DNA of 49,870 nucleotides. It comes from Spirochaetota bacterium. Its GTDB lineage: Bacteria > Spirochaetota > Spirochaetia > SPDA01 > JAJSAL01. The stretch covers positions 1 through 49,870 of the forward strand of contig JAJSAL010000165.1 in assembly GCA_024274705.1 (NCBI GenBank), written 5' to 3'. Positions 26,874-34,731 of this stretch are shown here, in pieces (positions within the stretch are counted from its first letter, which is position 1; each line of letters begins with the position of its first letter). The translations under genes and the position numbers were made by a program. The notes under the pieces were generated by a model. That model was not told the origin of the DNA and did no database searches. It worked only from the letters and a program-made list of their open reading frames with translations.

Positions 26874-26902
26874 ATTTTATAATACATTTTTCCAATTGTC
26901 AA
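26874..26902 (-). promoter_or_regulatory. Sigma-70 promoter of the 15-gene operon
   Basis: On the minus strand, TTGACA (26897-26902) and TAAAAT (26874-26879) are separated by exactly 17 bases. The predicted start is near 26867, at the edge of the 37-bp palindrome. The rest of the gap 26903-27025 is AT-rich and shows nothing else I can name. Confidence 0.75.
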
Positions 26903-27025
26903 TGAGAAATTACAAAAACCGGAGTATTTCAGTCTATGTCAGGATTTTCGTAGTGTTTTAGGTGTTGTAGGTAATAGAAATTGAAATTATTATATCGATA
27001 GAGGTCAGGCTACCCGCTTCGTAGT

Positions 27026-27790
27026 TCATCTCCTGCTTCCCCGCCGCCGAACCAATTCGTAGGTCATCTGGTTTTCGGGACTATACTCAAAAGTGTGTAA
27101 CAGGGGACGCCCACCGGCGTTGTATGAAATTTCATCGATCAAAAGAATCGGCGTACCCGGTTCCAGGGGCAACCCGCCATAAAATTTACAATTTTCCGAC
27201 AGGGCCGGCCGTATTTTTGAAAAATGATATTCCACTCTCTGTTGACATCGCTGTTCAAGAACGGTATATAACGGTTCTATAGCAGCAGGATTTTTTTCCA
27301 CTTCCTCGAGAAAAGCATTATTAAACATCCAGACAGGTATAGTATTAACGCAGTAAATCACCGGTTTGTCGTCCGCGGTAAAAATTTTGTGTGACTTCAG
27401 TACCTGGGCATCCGGTTCAATCCGCAACTCCACGGCTCGTTCAGCAGTTGTGCCCTCAATGACCGAGTGGATATATTGAACACCAGGCTCGAAACCGAAC
27501 TCTCTTATCAGATCCTGAAAATCTATTGAGTCATCAAGGGGATTTCGAATATGAGAAAAAGGACTTACAAACGTACCAGCACCGTGCCGGCGTATCACAA
27601 TTCCCCGGGCAACCAGCCCGTCTAACGCGCTGCGCACGGTAGTACGGCTCACACCGAGCTGTACCCCTAATTCATCTTCCGGAGGGAGTTGGGAACCCGG
27701 AGGGTAGGCACCTGACTTTATCCGTTCCAGGAGAATGTGCTGTACCTGCTTGGCGAGTGGTTCATGTCGAATGGGTGTCGACTTCGGCAT
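27026..27790 (-). CDS. GntR/HutC-family transcriptional regulator
   Basis: This 254-residue protein has a winged helix-turn-helix (QVQHILLERIKSGAYPPGSQLPPEDELGVQ, then LGVSRTTVRSALDGLVARG, residues 15-70) and a UTRA ligand-binding domain (about 90-250) ending in the HutC-like YSPENQMTYELVRRRG. AAGGA lies before the ATG at 27790. It is the obvious candidate to bind the palindrome at 26832-26868 and sense the operon's substrate or a breakdown product. Its own promoter carries a partial copy of the palindrome, suggesting autoregulation. Confidence 0.9.
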   Translation of the reverse strand: MPKSTPIRHEPLAKQVQHILLERIKSGAYPPGSQLPPEDELGVQLGVSRTTVRSALDGLVARGIVIRRHGAGTFVSPFSHIRNPLDDSIDFQDLIREFGFEPGVQYIHSVIEGTTAERAVELRIEPDAQVLKSHKIFTADDKPVIYCVNTIPVWMFNNAFLEEVEKNPAAIEPLYTVLEQRCQQRVEYHFSKIRPALSENCKFYGGLPLEPGTPILLIDEISYNAGGRPLLHTFEYSPENQMTYELVRRRGSRR

Positions 27791-27823
27791 ATTTATCCTT
27801 TATTTCTCTGAAAATACCAAAGG

Positions 27824-27867
27824 AATGACGTTTAACATAGTATATTAGAAATTTTATTGCAAGACAA
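27824..27867 (-). promoter_or_regulatory. gntR promoter with an operator-like half-site
   Basis: TTGTCT (27862-27867) and TATACT (27839-27844) are spaced by 17 bases on the minus strand, inside the 3' end of the preceding lipoprotein gene. Just downstream, TATGTTAAACGTCAT resembles one arm of the 37-bp palindrome (TATGGCAAACGTAAT). The site would overlap the start point. Confidence 0.5.
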
Positions 27868-28797
27868 CGGAGGAAAGCGCCGGCCCTTTGCACCCGCGTT
27901 TGCACTCGTGTAAGAAAAAAGCCCGAACCGGTTCCGAATGAAATCCAGAATAACAATCGAATCTTCCCGGAAAAGGGCATTCCCAAGCACTCCTACGCTC
28001 CCGTAACGGTCGTACGGGACAAGCAGTGTATCATCCCGGTTTTTATACACCGTTATCCCGGTATACGATGCATTCCCGATTTCCACAGACATCACACATT
28101 CGGTGCCCACAGCTGTGTAAGGTATCCCCCGGACCTCCCCTTTTAAAACTTCGAAAGCTGTATTTTTTGTCGTAATTCCTGCAAGTTCATTCCAGAGGGA
28201 CGGAACAACCCGGAGCGTTATCCCGCTCTCCGTAGAATCATAGTACAAGGGATACTCTTTTCTGCCGAACCCCACGGGGAGGACAAATTTCCCACTGTCC
28301 ATCGATCCGGTTACATAGAGATGATCCTTTTTCAGTTCTTCCGGCAGACTGTCAACATCGCTGTAAATCCTGATCCGGTTCCTGGGAAAGTCGATGACCG
28401 TTATCCTGTTCCCGAGGAAATCGAGACCCAGGGCACCGATTACCCCTTTGCCGTAGGTCGGGAGTTTTTTTCCTGTTTCGGGTTCAACATCAAATTCCAC
28501 TCCACGTATGTTCAGGCCGCCGAGGGAACCCGAGGCCGAACATGTATACGAACCATCCGGGTTTTCCGTAAGATTATCGGTTACCCGTTCTTTGTACATC
28601 AGGTGTACCAGGGTGTTTTCATAAAAGATGGTCCTGTCTCTCCCTGTGTCCAGTACCATCCAGTAGGTTTTATCCCACCCGTCCAGCTGAATGGGCACCA
28701 GGAGATCGGTTTTCTCCGGCGTTGAATAATTACCACAAGACAGGGTGGAAAGACCCATCAGTACCACGAAGAATCGAACCAGGTATCGTTTATACAT
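27832..28797 (-). CDS. Retropepsin-like (aspartyl protease fold) lipoprotein
   Basis: This protein of 321 residues counts from MYKRYLVRFF at 28797. The signal peptide ends in a lipobox (LMGLSTLSC), so it is probably a lipoprotein. The segment WMVLDTGRDRTIFY holds the DTG of retropepsin-like proteases, and later PLYYDSTESGITLRV may form the second lobe. GVIGALGLDFLGNRITVIDF and VGVLGNALFREDSIVILDF are repeated structural blocks of the fold. The last 25 residues look unrelated to it. Whether it is an active protease is unknown. A decayed copy of part of it lies at about 5040-5112. A -10-like TATAAT is at 28807-28812. Confidence 0.6.
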   Translation of the reverse strand: MYKRYLVRFFVVLMGLSTLSCGNYSTPEKTDLLVPIQLDGWDKTYWMVLDTGRDRTIFYENTLVHLMYKERVTDNLTENPDGSYTCSASGSLGGLNIRGVEFDVEPETGKKLPTYGKGVIGALGLDFLGNRITVIDFPRNRIRIYSDVDSLPEELKKDHLYVTGSMDSGKFVLPVGFGRKEYPLYYDSTESGITLRVVPSLWNELAGITTKNTAFEVLKGEVRGIPYTAVGTECVMSVEIGNASYTGITVYKNRDDTLLVPYDRYGSVGVLGNALFREDSIVILDFIRNRFGLFSYTSANAGAKGRRFPPLSCNKISNILC

Positions 28798-28865
28798 AGC
28801 CGCCGTATTATATAGAAAAAAGAGAAAACTTCCCAGAGACGGGTATTCCTGATACATTGTTCCTG

Positions 28866-30161
28866 ATGGCAGCGCCGATGAACCGTACATACAATACCCT
28901 GGATGAACAGGATATCAGAAATATCATAACGAATGCCGTTGCGGATTTTCATCTTTCCGGAAAGCGCATCCTTACGATCATCCCTGACAGAACGAGGACC
29001 GCACCGATACCCCTGATGTTCCGCCTGTTTAACGAAATCATCACTCCGGAAGTGAAACAGCACGATTTCATCATAGCCTTAGGCACCCACAAGCCGCTTT
29101 CCAGCCGGGAGATAACCCTTCTGACCGGATGTTCCCCGGATGAAGCTGAGGTACGATATGGTAATGTCCGTATCTATAACCACGACTGGGACCGAAAAGA
29201 TGCCTTCACCCGGATCGGTTCCATTCCGAAGCGGGATGTCCGGGAACTAAGTGATGGAAAGCTCTCTCAGGACCTGCCGGTCAGGATCAACAGACTCATC
29301 CTCGACTATGACATCCTTCTGGTGCTGGGTCCGGTATTCCCCCACGAAGTAGTCGGGTTTTCCGGAGGCAACAAATATTTTTTTCCCGGTATCGCCGGCC
29401 CGGAAATCATCGATCTGACCCACTGGCTGGGAGCGCTTATGACCTCGCGGGATATTATTGGAACGAAACATACCCCGGTACGCAGGATTATAGACAGGGC
29501 TGCCTCTCTGATCCCGGCGGGAAAATTCTGTTTTGCCATGGTAGTGATGGGAGAAGACCTGGCAGGACTGTACACCGGTACGCCTGAAACGGCGTGGGGA
29601 AAGGCTGCGGATCTTTCTTCAAAGGTTCACATTAGGTGGTGTCCCCGGGCATACCGGCAGGTACTTTCCATTATGCCTGCCATGTATGATGATATCTGGA
29701 CCGCTGCAAAGGGAATGTATAAAGTGGAGCCGGTCACCGAAGACGGGGGAGAAGTGATTATCTATGCACCTCATATTGCAGAATTCAGTTATACCCACGG
29801 AAACATTATCGAAGAAGTGGGATATCATGTAAGAGATTATTTCATGGGACAGTGGGACCGGTTTAAAGGGTACCCTTACAGTGTGCTGGCCCACAGCACT
29901 CATTTGAGCGGTCAGGGCACCTTCGATGAGCGTACAGGCAGAGAACGAAAGCGGATAACCGTTACCCTTGCGACATCTATCGATGAGCACCGCTGCAGAC
30001 AGGTTAACCTGGGATATACCGATCACGGTCAGATAGACCCGGATGCATGGCAGGGCCGGGAAGACGAGGGAATCCTGGTAGTCCCTAAAGCCGGAGAGAT
30101 CCTTTACCGGCTGGAAACAGAGGGGGAGCACCAGGGAGTATATCCAGGGCTGTCCTTATAA
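28866..30161 (+). CDS. LarA-like nickel-dependent 2-hydroxyacid racemase/epimerase
   Basis: This protein of about 431 residues carries DUF2088/LarA motifs: IPDRTRTAPIPLMFRL, ALGTHKPLSSRE, and FPHEVVGFSGGNKYFFPG, where LarA has its nickel-pincer Lys and a catalytic His. The N-terminus is about 60-70 residues shorter than that of Lactobacillus LarA. It probably racemises or epimerises a 2-hydroxyacid. LarB/LarC/LarE, which make the cofactor, are not in the window. The start is uncertain (28857 TTG, 28866 or 28878 ATG) because no good Shine-Dalgarno is visible. It is followed after 2 bases by an MFS transporter. Confidence 0.8.
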   Translation: MAAPMNRTYNTLDEQDIRNIITNAVADFHLSGKRILTIIPDRTRTAPIPLMFRLFNEIITPEVKQHDFIIALGTHKPLSSREITLLTGCSPDEAEVRYGNVRIYNHDWDRKDAFTRIGSIPKRDVRELSDGKLSQDLPVRINRLILDYDILLVLGPVFPHEVVGFSGGNKYFFPGIAGPEIIDLTHWLGALMTSRDIIGTKHTPVRRIIDRAASLIPAGKFCFAMVVMGEDLAGLYTGTPETAWGKAADLSSKVHIRWCPRAYRQVLSIMPAMYDDIWTAAKGMYKVEPVTEDGGEVIIYAPHIAEFSYTHGNIIEEVGYHVRDYFMGQWDRFKGYPYSVLAHSTHLSGQGTFDERTGRERKRITVTLATSIDEHRCRQVNLGYTDHGQIDPDAWQGREDEGILVVPKAGEILYRLETEGEHQGVYPGLSL

Positions 30162-30163
30162 AG

Positions 30164-31360
30164 ATGAAATATATAGAACGATCGTATCAGCCTCTGTATT
30201 CAGGTATGCTCATCAATTTCGCTTTCTTCGGTATCAGTGCTGTTATTCCGGGGATGCTCCTTCCGGGTATCATACGGACTTTCGGCTGGAGTTATTCAGT
30301 TGCCGGAGGTGTGCTGGCTGCCGGTGCCATCGGTTATTTCCTGTCTACGTTCCTCTGCGGTTTCCTGGTTCGCAGTACGACTCCCCGCACCGTCATTATC
30401 CTCGGGCTGCTGATCGAAAGTGCGGGACTCTTCCTCTTCGGTATACATCCGGCAGTGCTGTTAAACCTGGTATTTAATTTCCTCATCGGTTTCGGCCAGG
30501 GAAGCCTGGAAGTAGTGGGCAATTACACAGTGGTACGTATGGAACGGCACGGGGAGAGCCACCTTATGAGTTTTATCCACGCGGCATTTTCCGTCGGCGC
30601 AGCAACGGGACCGGTTATCGGCAGCCTGCTTCTCGGTGCCTTCGGAGGATGGCGGCACGTCTTTATCGGGGGAGCGGCTATTTCTTTTCTCATCATGCTC
30701 ATGAACCGGTTTCTGCCCTACCACCGGGTGCGGTTCCCGGACAATGCTGAAAACTCCGGCCCGGAATATACCACCGGACCTGTTTCTATCCGCAGCCTTT
30801 TCCAGCCAATGATTTTTTTCTCTGTCATTACCATCCTTATTTATGTGGGAGTTGAATTCGGAACTTCCAACTGGATAAGCGAGTATTTCGTATCCGTCCT
30901 GGGAACCTCCAAAGAGACGGCATCATTTACCGTCACTCTTTTCTGGGGAGGTGTTCTGGCCGGGCGTATTCTCATCCCCATATTCGCCCGAAAAGTGTCC
31001 CTGGCAATCCAGCTTATCGCTCTTTCCATACTCGTCACCCTGGCGCTGTTTCTGACTGCCATGTTCCTTCACCCGGCAGCTGCCATTGCGGGATTTCTCC
31101 TTGTCGGTATCGGTTGTTCCGGGATATATCCCCTGGTGATGACCATGGTGGGGCAGCACCTTAAACAGAACCAGAGTGTTTACCTGGGTATGGTTTCAAC
31201 CGGCGGCGGTATCGGATCTTTTCTCTTTCCCATGGGAATGGCTTTGATTTCAGATGCTGTTGGATTACGGGGAGGATTCGCTTTCTTCGGTATAACCGGG
31301 CTTGTGCTGATCCTTGCAGCATTCCACATCCGGAAGGAAGTATTGAAGAGGAACCGGTAA
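30164..31360 (+). CDS. MFS transporter (sugar/organic acid type)
   Basis: This 398-residue protein has about 12 hydrophobic segments. It starts YSGMLINFAFFGISAVIPGML and contains NFLIGFGQGSLEVVGNY, SFIHAAFSVGAATGPVIG in the first half and VGVEFGTSNWISEYF in the second. This pattern resembles FucP/NarK-distant sugar-acid transporters. It is tightly linked to the LarA-like gene, so a 2-hydroxyacid or aldonate-like substrate is plausible. Confidence 0.85.
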   Translation: MKYIERSYQPLYSGMLINFAFFGISAVIPGMLLPGIIRTFGWSYSVAGGVLAAGAIGYFLSTFLCGFLVRSTTPRTVIILGLLIESAGLFLFGIHPAVLLNLVFNFLIGFGQGSLEVVGNYTVVRMERHGESHLMSFIHAAFSVGAATGPVIGSLLLGAFGGWRHVFIGGAAISFLIMLMNRFLPYHRVRFPDNAENSGPEYTTGPVSIRSLFQPMIFFSVITILIYVGVEFGTSNWISEYFVSVLGTSKETASFTVTLFWGGVLAGRILIPIFARKVSLAIQLIALSILVTLALFLTAMFLHPAAAIAGFLLVGIGCSGIYPLVMTMVGQHLKQNQSVYLGMVSTGGGIGSFLFPMGMALISDAVGLRGGFAFFGITGLVLILAAFHIRKEVLKRNR

Positions 31361-31429
31361 AATAAGGAATATTTGTGATTCAAGTTTTTACTCGCATCTA
31401 CCGATTTTCGAACCAGGAGCGGTGTAATT

Positions 31430-32182
31430 ATGATTGGAAAAAACCGATTTGCTCTATTGATACTGATACTGATATATCCTGTAGCCCAGGGGCTTGCAGC
31501 TGATTACGATCTGAATCTCCTGGACGTGAGTAACGCTATTATCAGCATCGCCGGTCCCAGGCATCTCTATATCCGCTCCGCAACCTACCGGGCAGAACGG
31601 GTATCCTTTATCCTGGAGTCAGAAGATGCCACAGGACGGAAATGGCACGTTAAGGAAATTTATACAGGCAATACTCCCCTGATTCCGGATAATATTTTTC
31701 TCGATTTTGCGGAAATCAATCCCCTGGATAACGGGGAAATAGAAATTTCAGGCATCATCCTGGACGGAAAGTCCTATACTGCAAATATGAGGATCCTGGA
31801 CTCCACAACACTCATTGCAACCGATTATCCCCGGGAGGGAGAGCCTTCGAACCGGTGGGCCCAAACCCTGGAAGGTCTTAAAAAACAGTTTTTGACTGAG
31901 ACGGCTGAAGGGGCTGCGTCAACAGAAGCAGCCATGCAGAAGCTGCTGAAAGAAAAGAATGCTCAGGCGCTTCAGATTACCAGTCTAACCGAAGGAAACA
32001 GGCAGTACGAGGAAACAGTCATCACCCTGAACCAGGAGAACAGGGAATACGCAGAACGGGTAAACACCCTGCAAAACGTGGTGGAAGAACTGTCAGGCCG
32101 GGAAAAAGAAAAAGACGAACAGATTACCGTACTTACCGAGGTAAACCGGCAACTGAAAGGGACCTTCCTGGAAGCCATCTAA
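31430..32182 (+). CDS. Exported coiled-coil protein, N-terminal part of a gene interrupted by TAA
   Basis: This 250-residue protein of unknown function has a signal peptide (FALLILILIYPVAQGLAAD), a beta-rich domain (residues about 25-135) and a predicted coiled coil from about 165 to 245 (QKLLKEKNAQALQITSL, then heptad-like Glu/Gln-rich repeats). The frame ends in ...TFLEAI-TAA at 32180. The same frame remains open for another 209 codons (RLKLTTSASTDTATSAASEP, then the lectin-like segment). A single protein of about 459 residues broken by one TAA is likely. AGGAGCGG precedes the ATG. Confidence 0.7.
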   Translation: MIGKNRFALLILILIYPVAQGLAADYDLNLLDVSNAIISIAGPRHLYIRSATYRAERVSFILESEDATGRKWHVKEIYTGNTPLIPDNIFLDFAEINPLDNGEIEISGIILDGKSYTANMRILDSTTLIATDYPREGEPSNRWAQTLEGLKKQFLTETAEGAASTEAAMQKLLKEKNAQALQITSLTEGNRQYEETVITLNQENREYAERVNTLQNVVEELSGREKEKDEQITVLTEVNRQLKGTFLEAI

Positions 32183-32242
32183 CGTCTGAAACTTACCACC
32201 TCCGCTTCAACCGACACCGCCACCTCCGCGGCGTCGGAACCT

Positions 32243-32812
32243 GTGTTCAACCGGACCATCCTCACCGGGTTTGCAGAGAGCATGCCCCGGATGGGCAACT
32301 GGAGAATCGGTGAATCCGAAGTTACCCAGGTGGACTCCTCACAGTATTTCGCAAAACTGGTGCTCCCAATAGAACAGACCTCACAACCGACCCTCTTCTC
32401 CTTCTATGCACGGTCGAAAGGGGAGGGATGGGTAGGTCTCGGCCTGCATTTCTTTGCCACCGAAGGAGACGGGGGAAGAGGTTATGGATACGGAGATTCT
32501 CTCCTGTTCTGGCTCACAAGAGACCCGGAATACTACGGTACAGGGGATACACATGCACAGCTCTACCGGTCGAATGACGAGGTCAACATGGAGATGGTCC
32601 TGGACGCTATTATCGAAGAACCGATTCATGACTACCTGAAGGTAGATATTCTCTATGAACCTATAGATGAATACTTCAGCGTGTACATCAACGGGGAAGA
32701 GAAACTGAAGTACAAGACCTGGTTCGATATCGAGTCTGGAATAAAAATCGCCTTCCGTACCCTGAAAGGCGGCGCAAGCTTCAAAGACCTTGTTGTTAAA
32801 ACGATAGAGTAA
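32243..32812 (+). CDS. Jelly-roll/lectin-like domain, C-terminal part of the interrupted exported protein
   Basis: The 189 residues from a GTG at 32243 lie in the same frame as the coiled-coil gene before it, with the 20 codons 32183-32242 also open. Beta-strand-rich sequence (FNRTILTGFAESMP, VGLGLHFFAT, EYFSVYINGEEKLKYKTWF, IKIAFRTLKGGASFKDLVVK) resembles concanavalin-like carbohydrate-binding folds. No Shine-Dalgarno or signal peptide precedes the GTG, so it is probably not translated alone in the right compartment. Confidence 0.55.
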   Translation: MFNRTILTGFAESMPRMGNWRIGESEVTQVDSSQYFAKLVLPIEQTSQPTLFSFYARSKGEGWVGLGLHFFATEGDGGRGYGYGDSLLFWLTRDPEYYGTGDTHAQLYRSNDEVNMEMVLDAIIEEPIHDYLKVDILYEPIDEYFSVYINGEEKLKYKTWFDIESGIKIAFRTLKGGASFKDLVVKTIE

Positions 32813-32937
32813 GGGTAGTTTCTCCCTTTACGGGAGCCTCCATAATGCAAAATCCCGGGATTTCTCATCTCTTTTATTGCTTTTTCAGCAAAACTCGTCT
32901 ATCCTGAAACAGATAAAACGATCTAGGAGGAAAGTAT

Positions 32938-33849
32938 ATGAAGAAAAATCGGATCATTCTGATTGCGATCGCAGTGCTGTTCCTTTGTTCCGCCCTGGCG
33001 ATAGCCGGCGGCAGTAAGGAAGCTCCCCTGGGTTCCGAGGAAAATCCCATCATCTGGGCCTTTGTTCCCTCCGGCGAGATGGAGCGGGTTGCATCGGGTG
33101 CGCAGCGAGTTGCGGACCTTCTCCATGATGAAACGGGATTGTATTTCTCCACCAACGTGGCAACCGAGTATGCCGGCGTCATCGAAGCTCTGGCCAGTGA
33201 TCCGCCGGAAGCCCACATGGCGTCCCTGGCGACCTTCGCATACGTCATGGCTGCAGACCGGGGTGTGGCAGAAGCGGCCCTCGTTTCGGTACGGTACGGC
33301 AGTCCCACATACAACGGCCAGATCATTACCCGGGCGGACAGCGGTATAACGAAAGTATCGGACCTTGTGGGGAAATCATTCGCACGGCCGGATCCCCTGT
33401 CCACAAGCGGCTGGATCATTCCCATGCTTACCATGCGGGCAGCCGGGATCAATACAGACTCCGATCTTTCGCAGGTTGTCGACGCCGGGAGCCATGACTC
33501 CGTCGTTGCCGCCGTCTATACCGGCGATGCGGACGCAGGCGCAACCTATGTGGATGCCAGGACCAGGATCGAAGAAGATTATCCCGATGTCATGGAAGAG
33601 ATCGTCGTCATCGATGTAACCGCAGACATTCCCAATGACGGGGTACAGTTCCATCCGTCCATCCCTGAGGACATGCGCAACACAATCGTAAATGCCCTGC
33701 TGAAAATAGTTGCCACCGATGAAGGCAAGGAAGCACTGAAGGAAGCCTACCAGTGGTCAGGTTTGGAGAAACACGGAGATTCATTCTATGACCCCTTCAG
33801 ACAAGTCCTCCAGGCATCAGGCCTGAGCATTGAACAACTGAATAAGTAA
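32938..33849 (+). CDS. phnD: Phosphonate/phosphate-type ABC transporter substrate-binding protein
   Basis: This 303-residue periplasmic protein has the signal peptide MKKNRIILIAIAVLFLCSALAIAGG. It shows the PhnD-family pattern IIWAFVPSGEMERV, VATEYAGVIEAL, GKSFARPDPLSTSGWIIPM and AGSHDSVVAAVYTGDADAGATYVD. AGGAGG lies 8 bases before the ATG. The gene starts a new transcription unit after a 125-base gap. The ligand could be a phosphonate, phosphite or phosphate ester; the sequence does not decide. Confidence 0.88.
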   Translation: MKKNRIILIAIAVLFLCSALAIAGGSKEAPLGSEENPIIWAFVPSGEMERVASGAQRVADLLHDETGLYFSTNVATEYAGVIEALASDPPEAHMASLATFAYVMAADRGVAEAALVSVRYGSPTYNGQIITRADSGITKVSDLVGKSFARPDPLSTSGWIIPMLTMRAAGINTDSDLSQVVDAGSHDSVVAAVYTGDADAGATYVDARTRIEEDYPDVMEEIVVIDVTADIPNDGVQFHPSIPEDMRNTIVNALLKIVATDEGKEALKEAYQWSGLEKHGDSFYDPFRQVLQASGLSIEQLNK

Positions 33850-33913
33850 CAGCGCCGGTACCGGAAAGGGCAGGCATGGTCTGTCCCACTGTTTTGATTC
33901 CGTATGTAACGAT

Positions 33914-33938
33914 GGGGGGCTTAAAGGCCCCCTTTTTT
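33914..33938 (+). terminator. Intrinsic terminator / attenuator between phnD and phnC
   Basis: GGGGGC (33915-33920), loop TTAAAG, GCCCCC (33927-33932), then six T (33933-33938). It stands in the 101-base gap after phnD and 12 bases before the phnC ATG, so it probably lets only part of the transcripts continue, giving more binding protein than transporter. Confidence 0.75.
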
Positions 33939-33950
33939 AAGGGAGGTTCC

Positions 33951-34730
33951 ATGCTGGAGATTAAAAACCTGACAAAAGTATACGGTGACGGTACGGTAGC
34001 ACTTAACAATGTCAGTTTTACCGTTGAGGATGGTGAGTTTCTGGTAATTATCGGCTTAAGCGGTTCAGGAAAATCCACCCTTTTAAGGTGCATCAACCGC
34101 CTCATCGAGCCCACGGAAGGCAACATTTTATGGAACGGAAAGGATATTACCCTTGCGGATTCCACGGAACTCCGGCGTATCCGAAGAAAAATCGGTATGA
34201 TCTTTCAGCATTTCAACCTGGTCAAGCGCTCTTCTGTTATGATCAACGTATTATCCGGCCGGCTGGGGTATGTAAGCCCCTGGTCCAGCATCAGCCACAG
34301 TTTCCCTGCAAAAGACAGGAAAAAAGCGAAGGAAGCTCTCGACATGGTGGGTATCGCTGACCAGGCTCACAAGCGTGCGGATGAACTCTCCGGGGGTCAG
34401 CAGCAGCGAGTCGGTATTGCCAGGACACTGATGCAGGACCCGGAGATGATCCTGGCGGACGAACCGGTTGCGAGCCTCGACCCGGTGCTTGCCCACACGA
34501 TCTTAGGCTACCTGGAACAGTTGAATCAGAAGTCGGACATCACCGTACTATGCAGTCTCCACTACCTGGACCTGGTACAAAGGTATGCCACCCGGGTCAT
34601 AGGACTCCGGGAAGGAAATATCGTGTACCAAGGGTCCCGGGAAGAGATCCGGAGAATGACGGATGAACAGTTTAAAGAGATTTACGGCGAAGAAGCGGAA
34701 CGGGTAAGCGCCGGACTGAAGGAGGTGTAG
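33951..34730 (+). CDS. phnC: Phosphonate ABC transporter ATP-binding protein
   Basis: This protein of 259 residues counts from the ATG at 33951 (GGGAGG six bases upstream); an in-frame extension to 33876 runs through the terminator and is not credible. Walker A GLSGSGKSTLLRCINR, Q-loop MIFQHFNLVKRSSVMINVL, signature LSGGQQQRVGIART and Walker B ILADEPVASLDPV are intact and PhnC-like. It pairs with phnD and phnE. Its stop is one base from the phnE start. Confidence 0.92.
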   Translation: MLEIKNLTKVYGDGTVALNNVSFTVEDGEFLVIIGLSGSGKSTLLRCINRLIEPTEGNILWNGKDITLADSTELRRIRRKIGMIFQHFNLVKRSSVMINVLSGRLGYVSPWSSISHSFPAKDRKKAKEALDMVGIADQAHKRADELSGGQQQRVGIARTLMQDPEMILADEPVASLDPVLAHTILGYLEQLNQKSDITVLCSLHYLDLVQRYATRVIGLREGNIVYQGSREEIRRMTDEQFKEIYGEEAERVSAGLKEV

Positions 34731-34731
34731 C

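Noticed and set aside
33876-33950. In-frame 25-codon N-terminal extension of phnC
   Set aside because: It would be translated through the terminator hairpin and does not belong to the PhnC family; the ATG at 33951 has a good Shine-Dalgarno.
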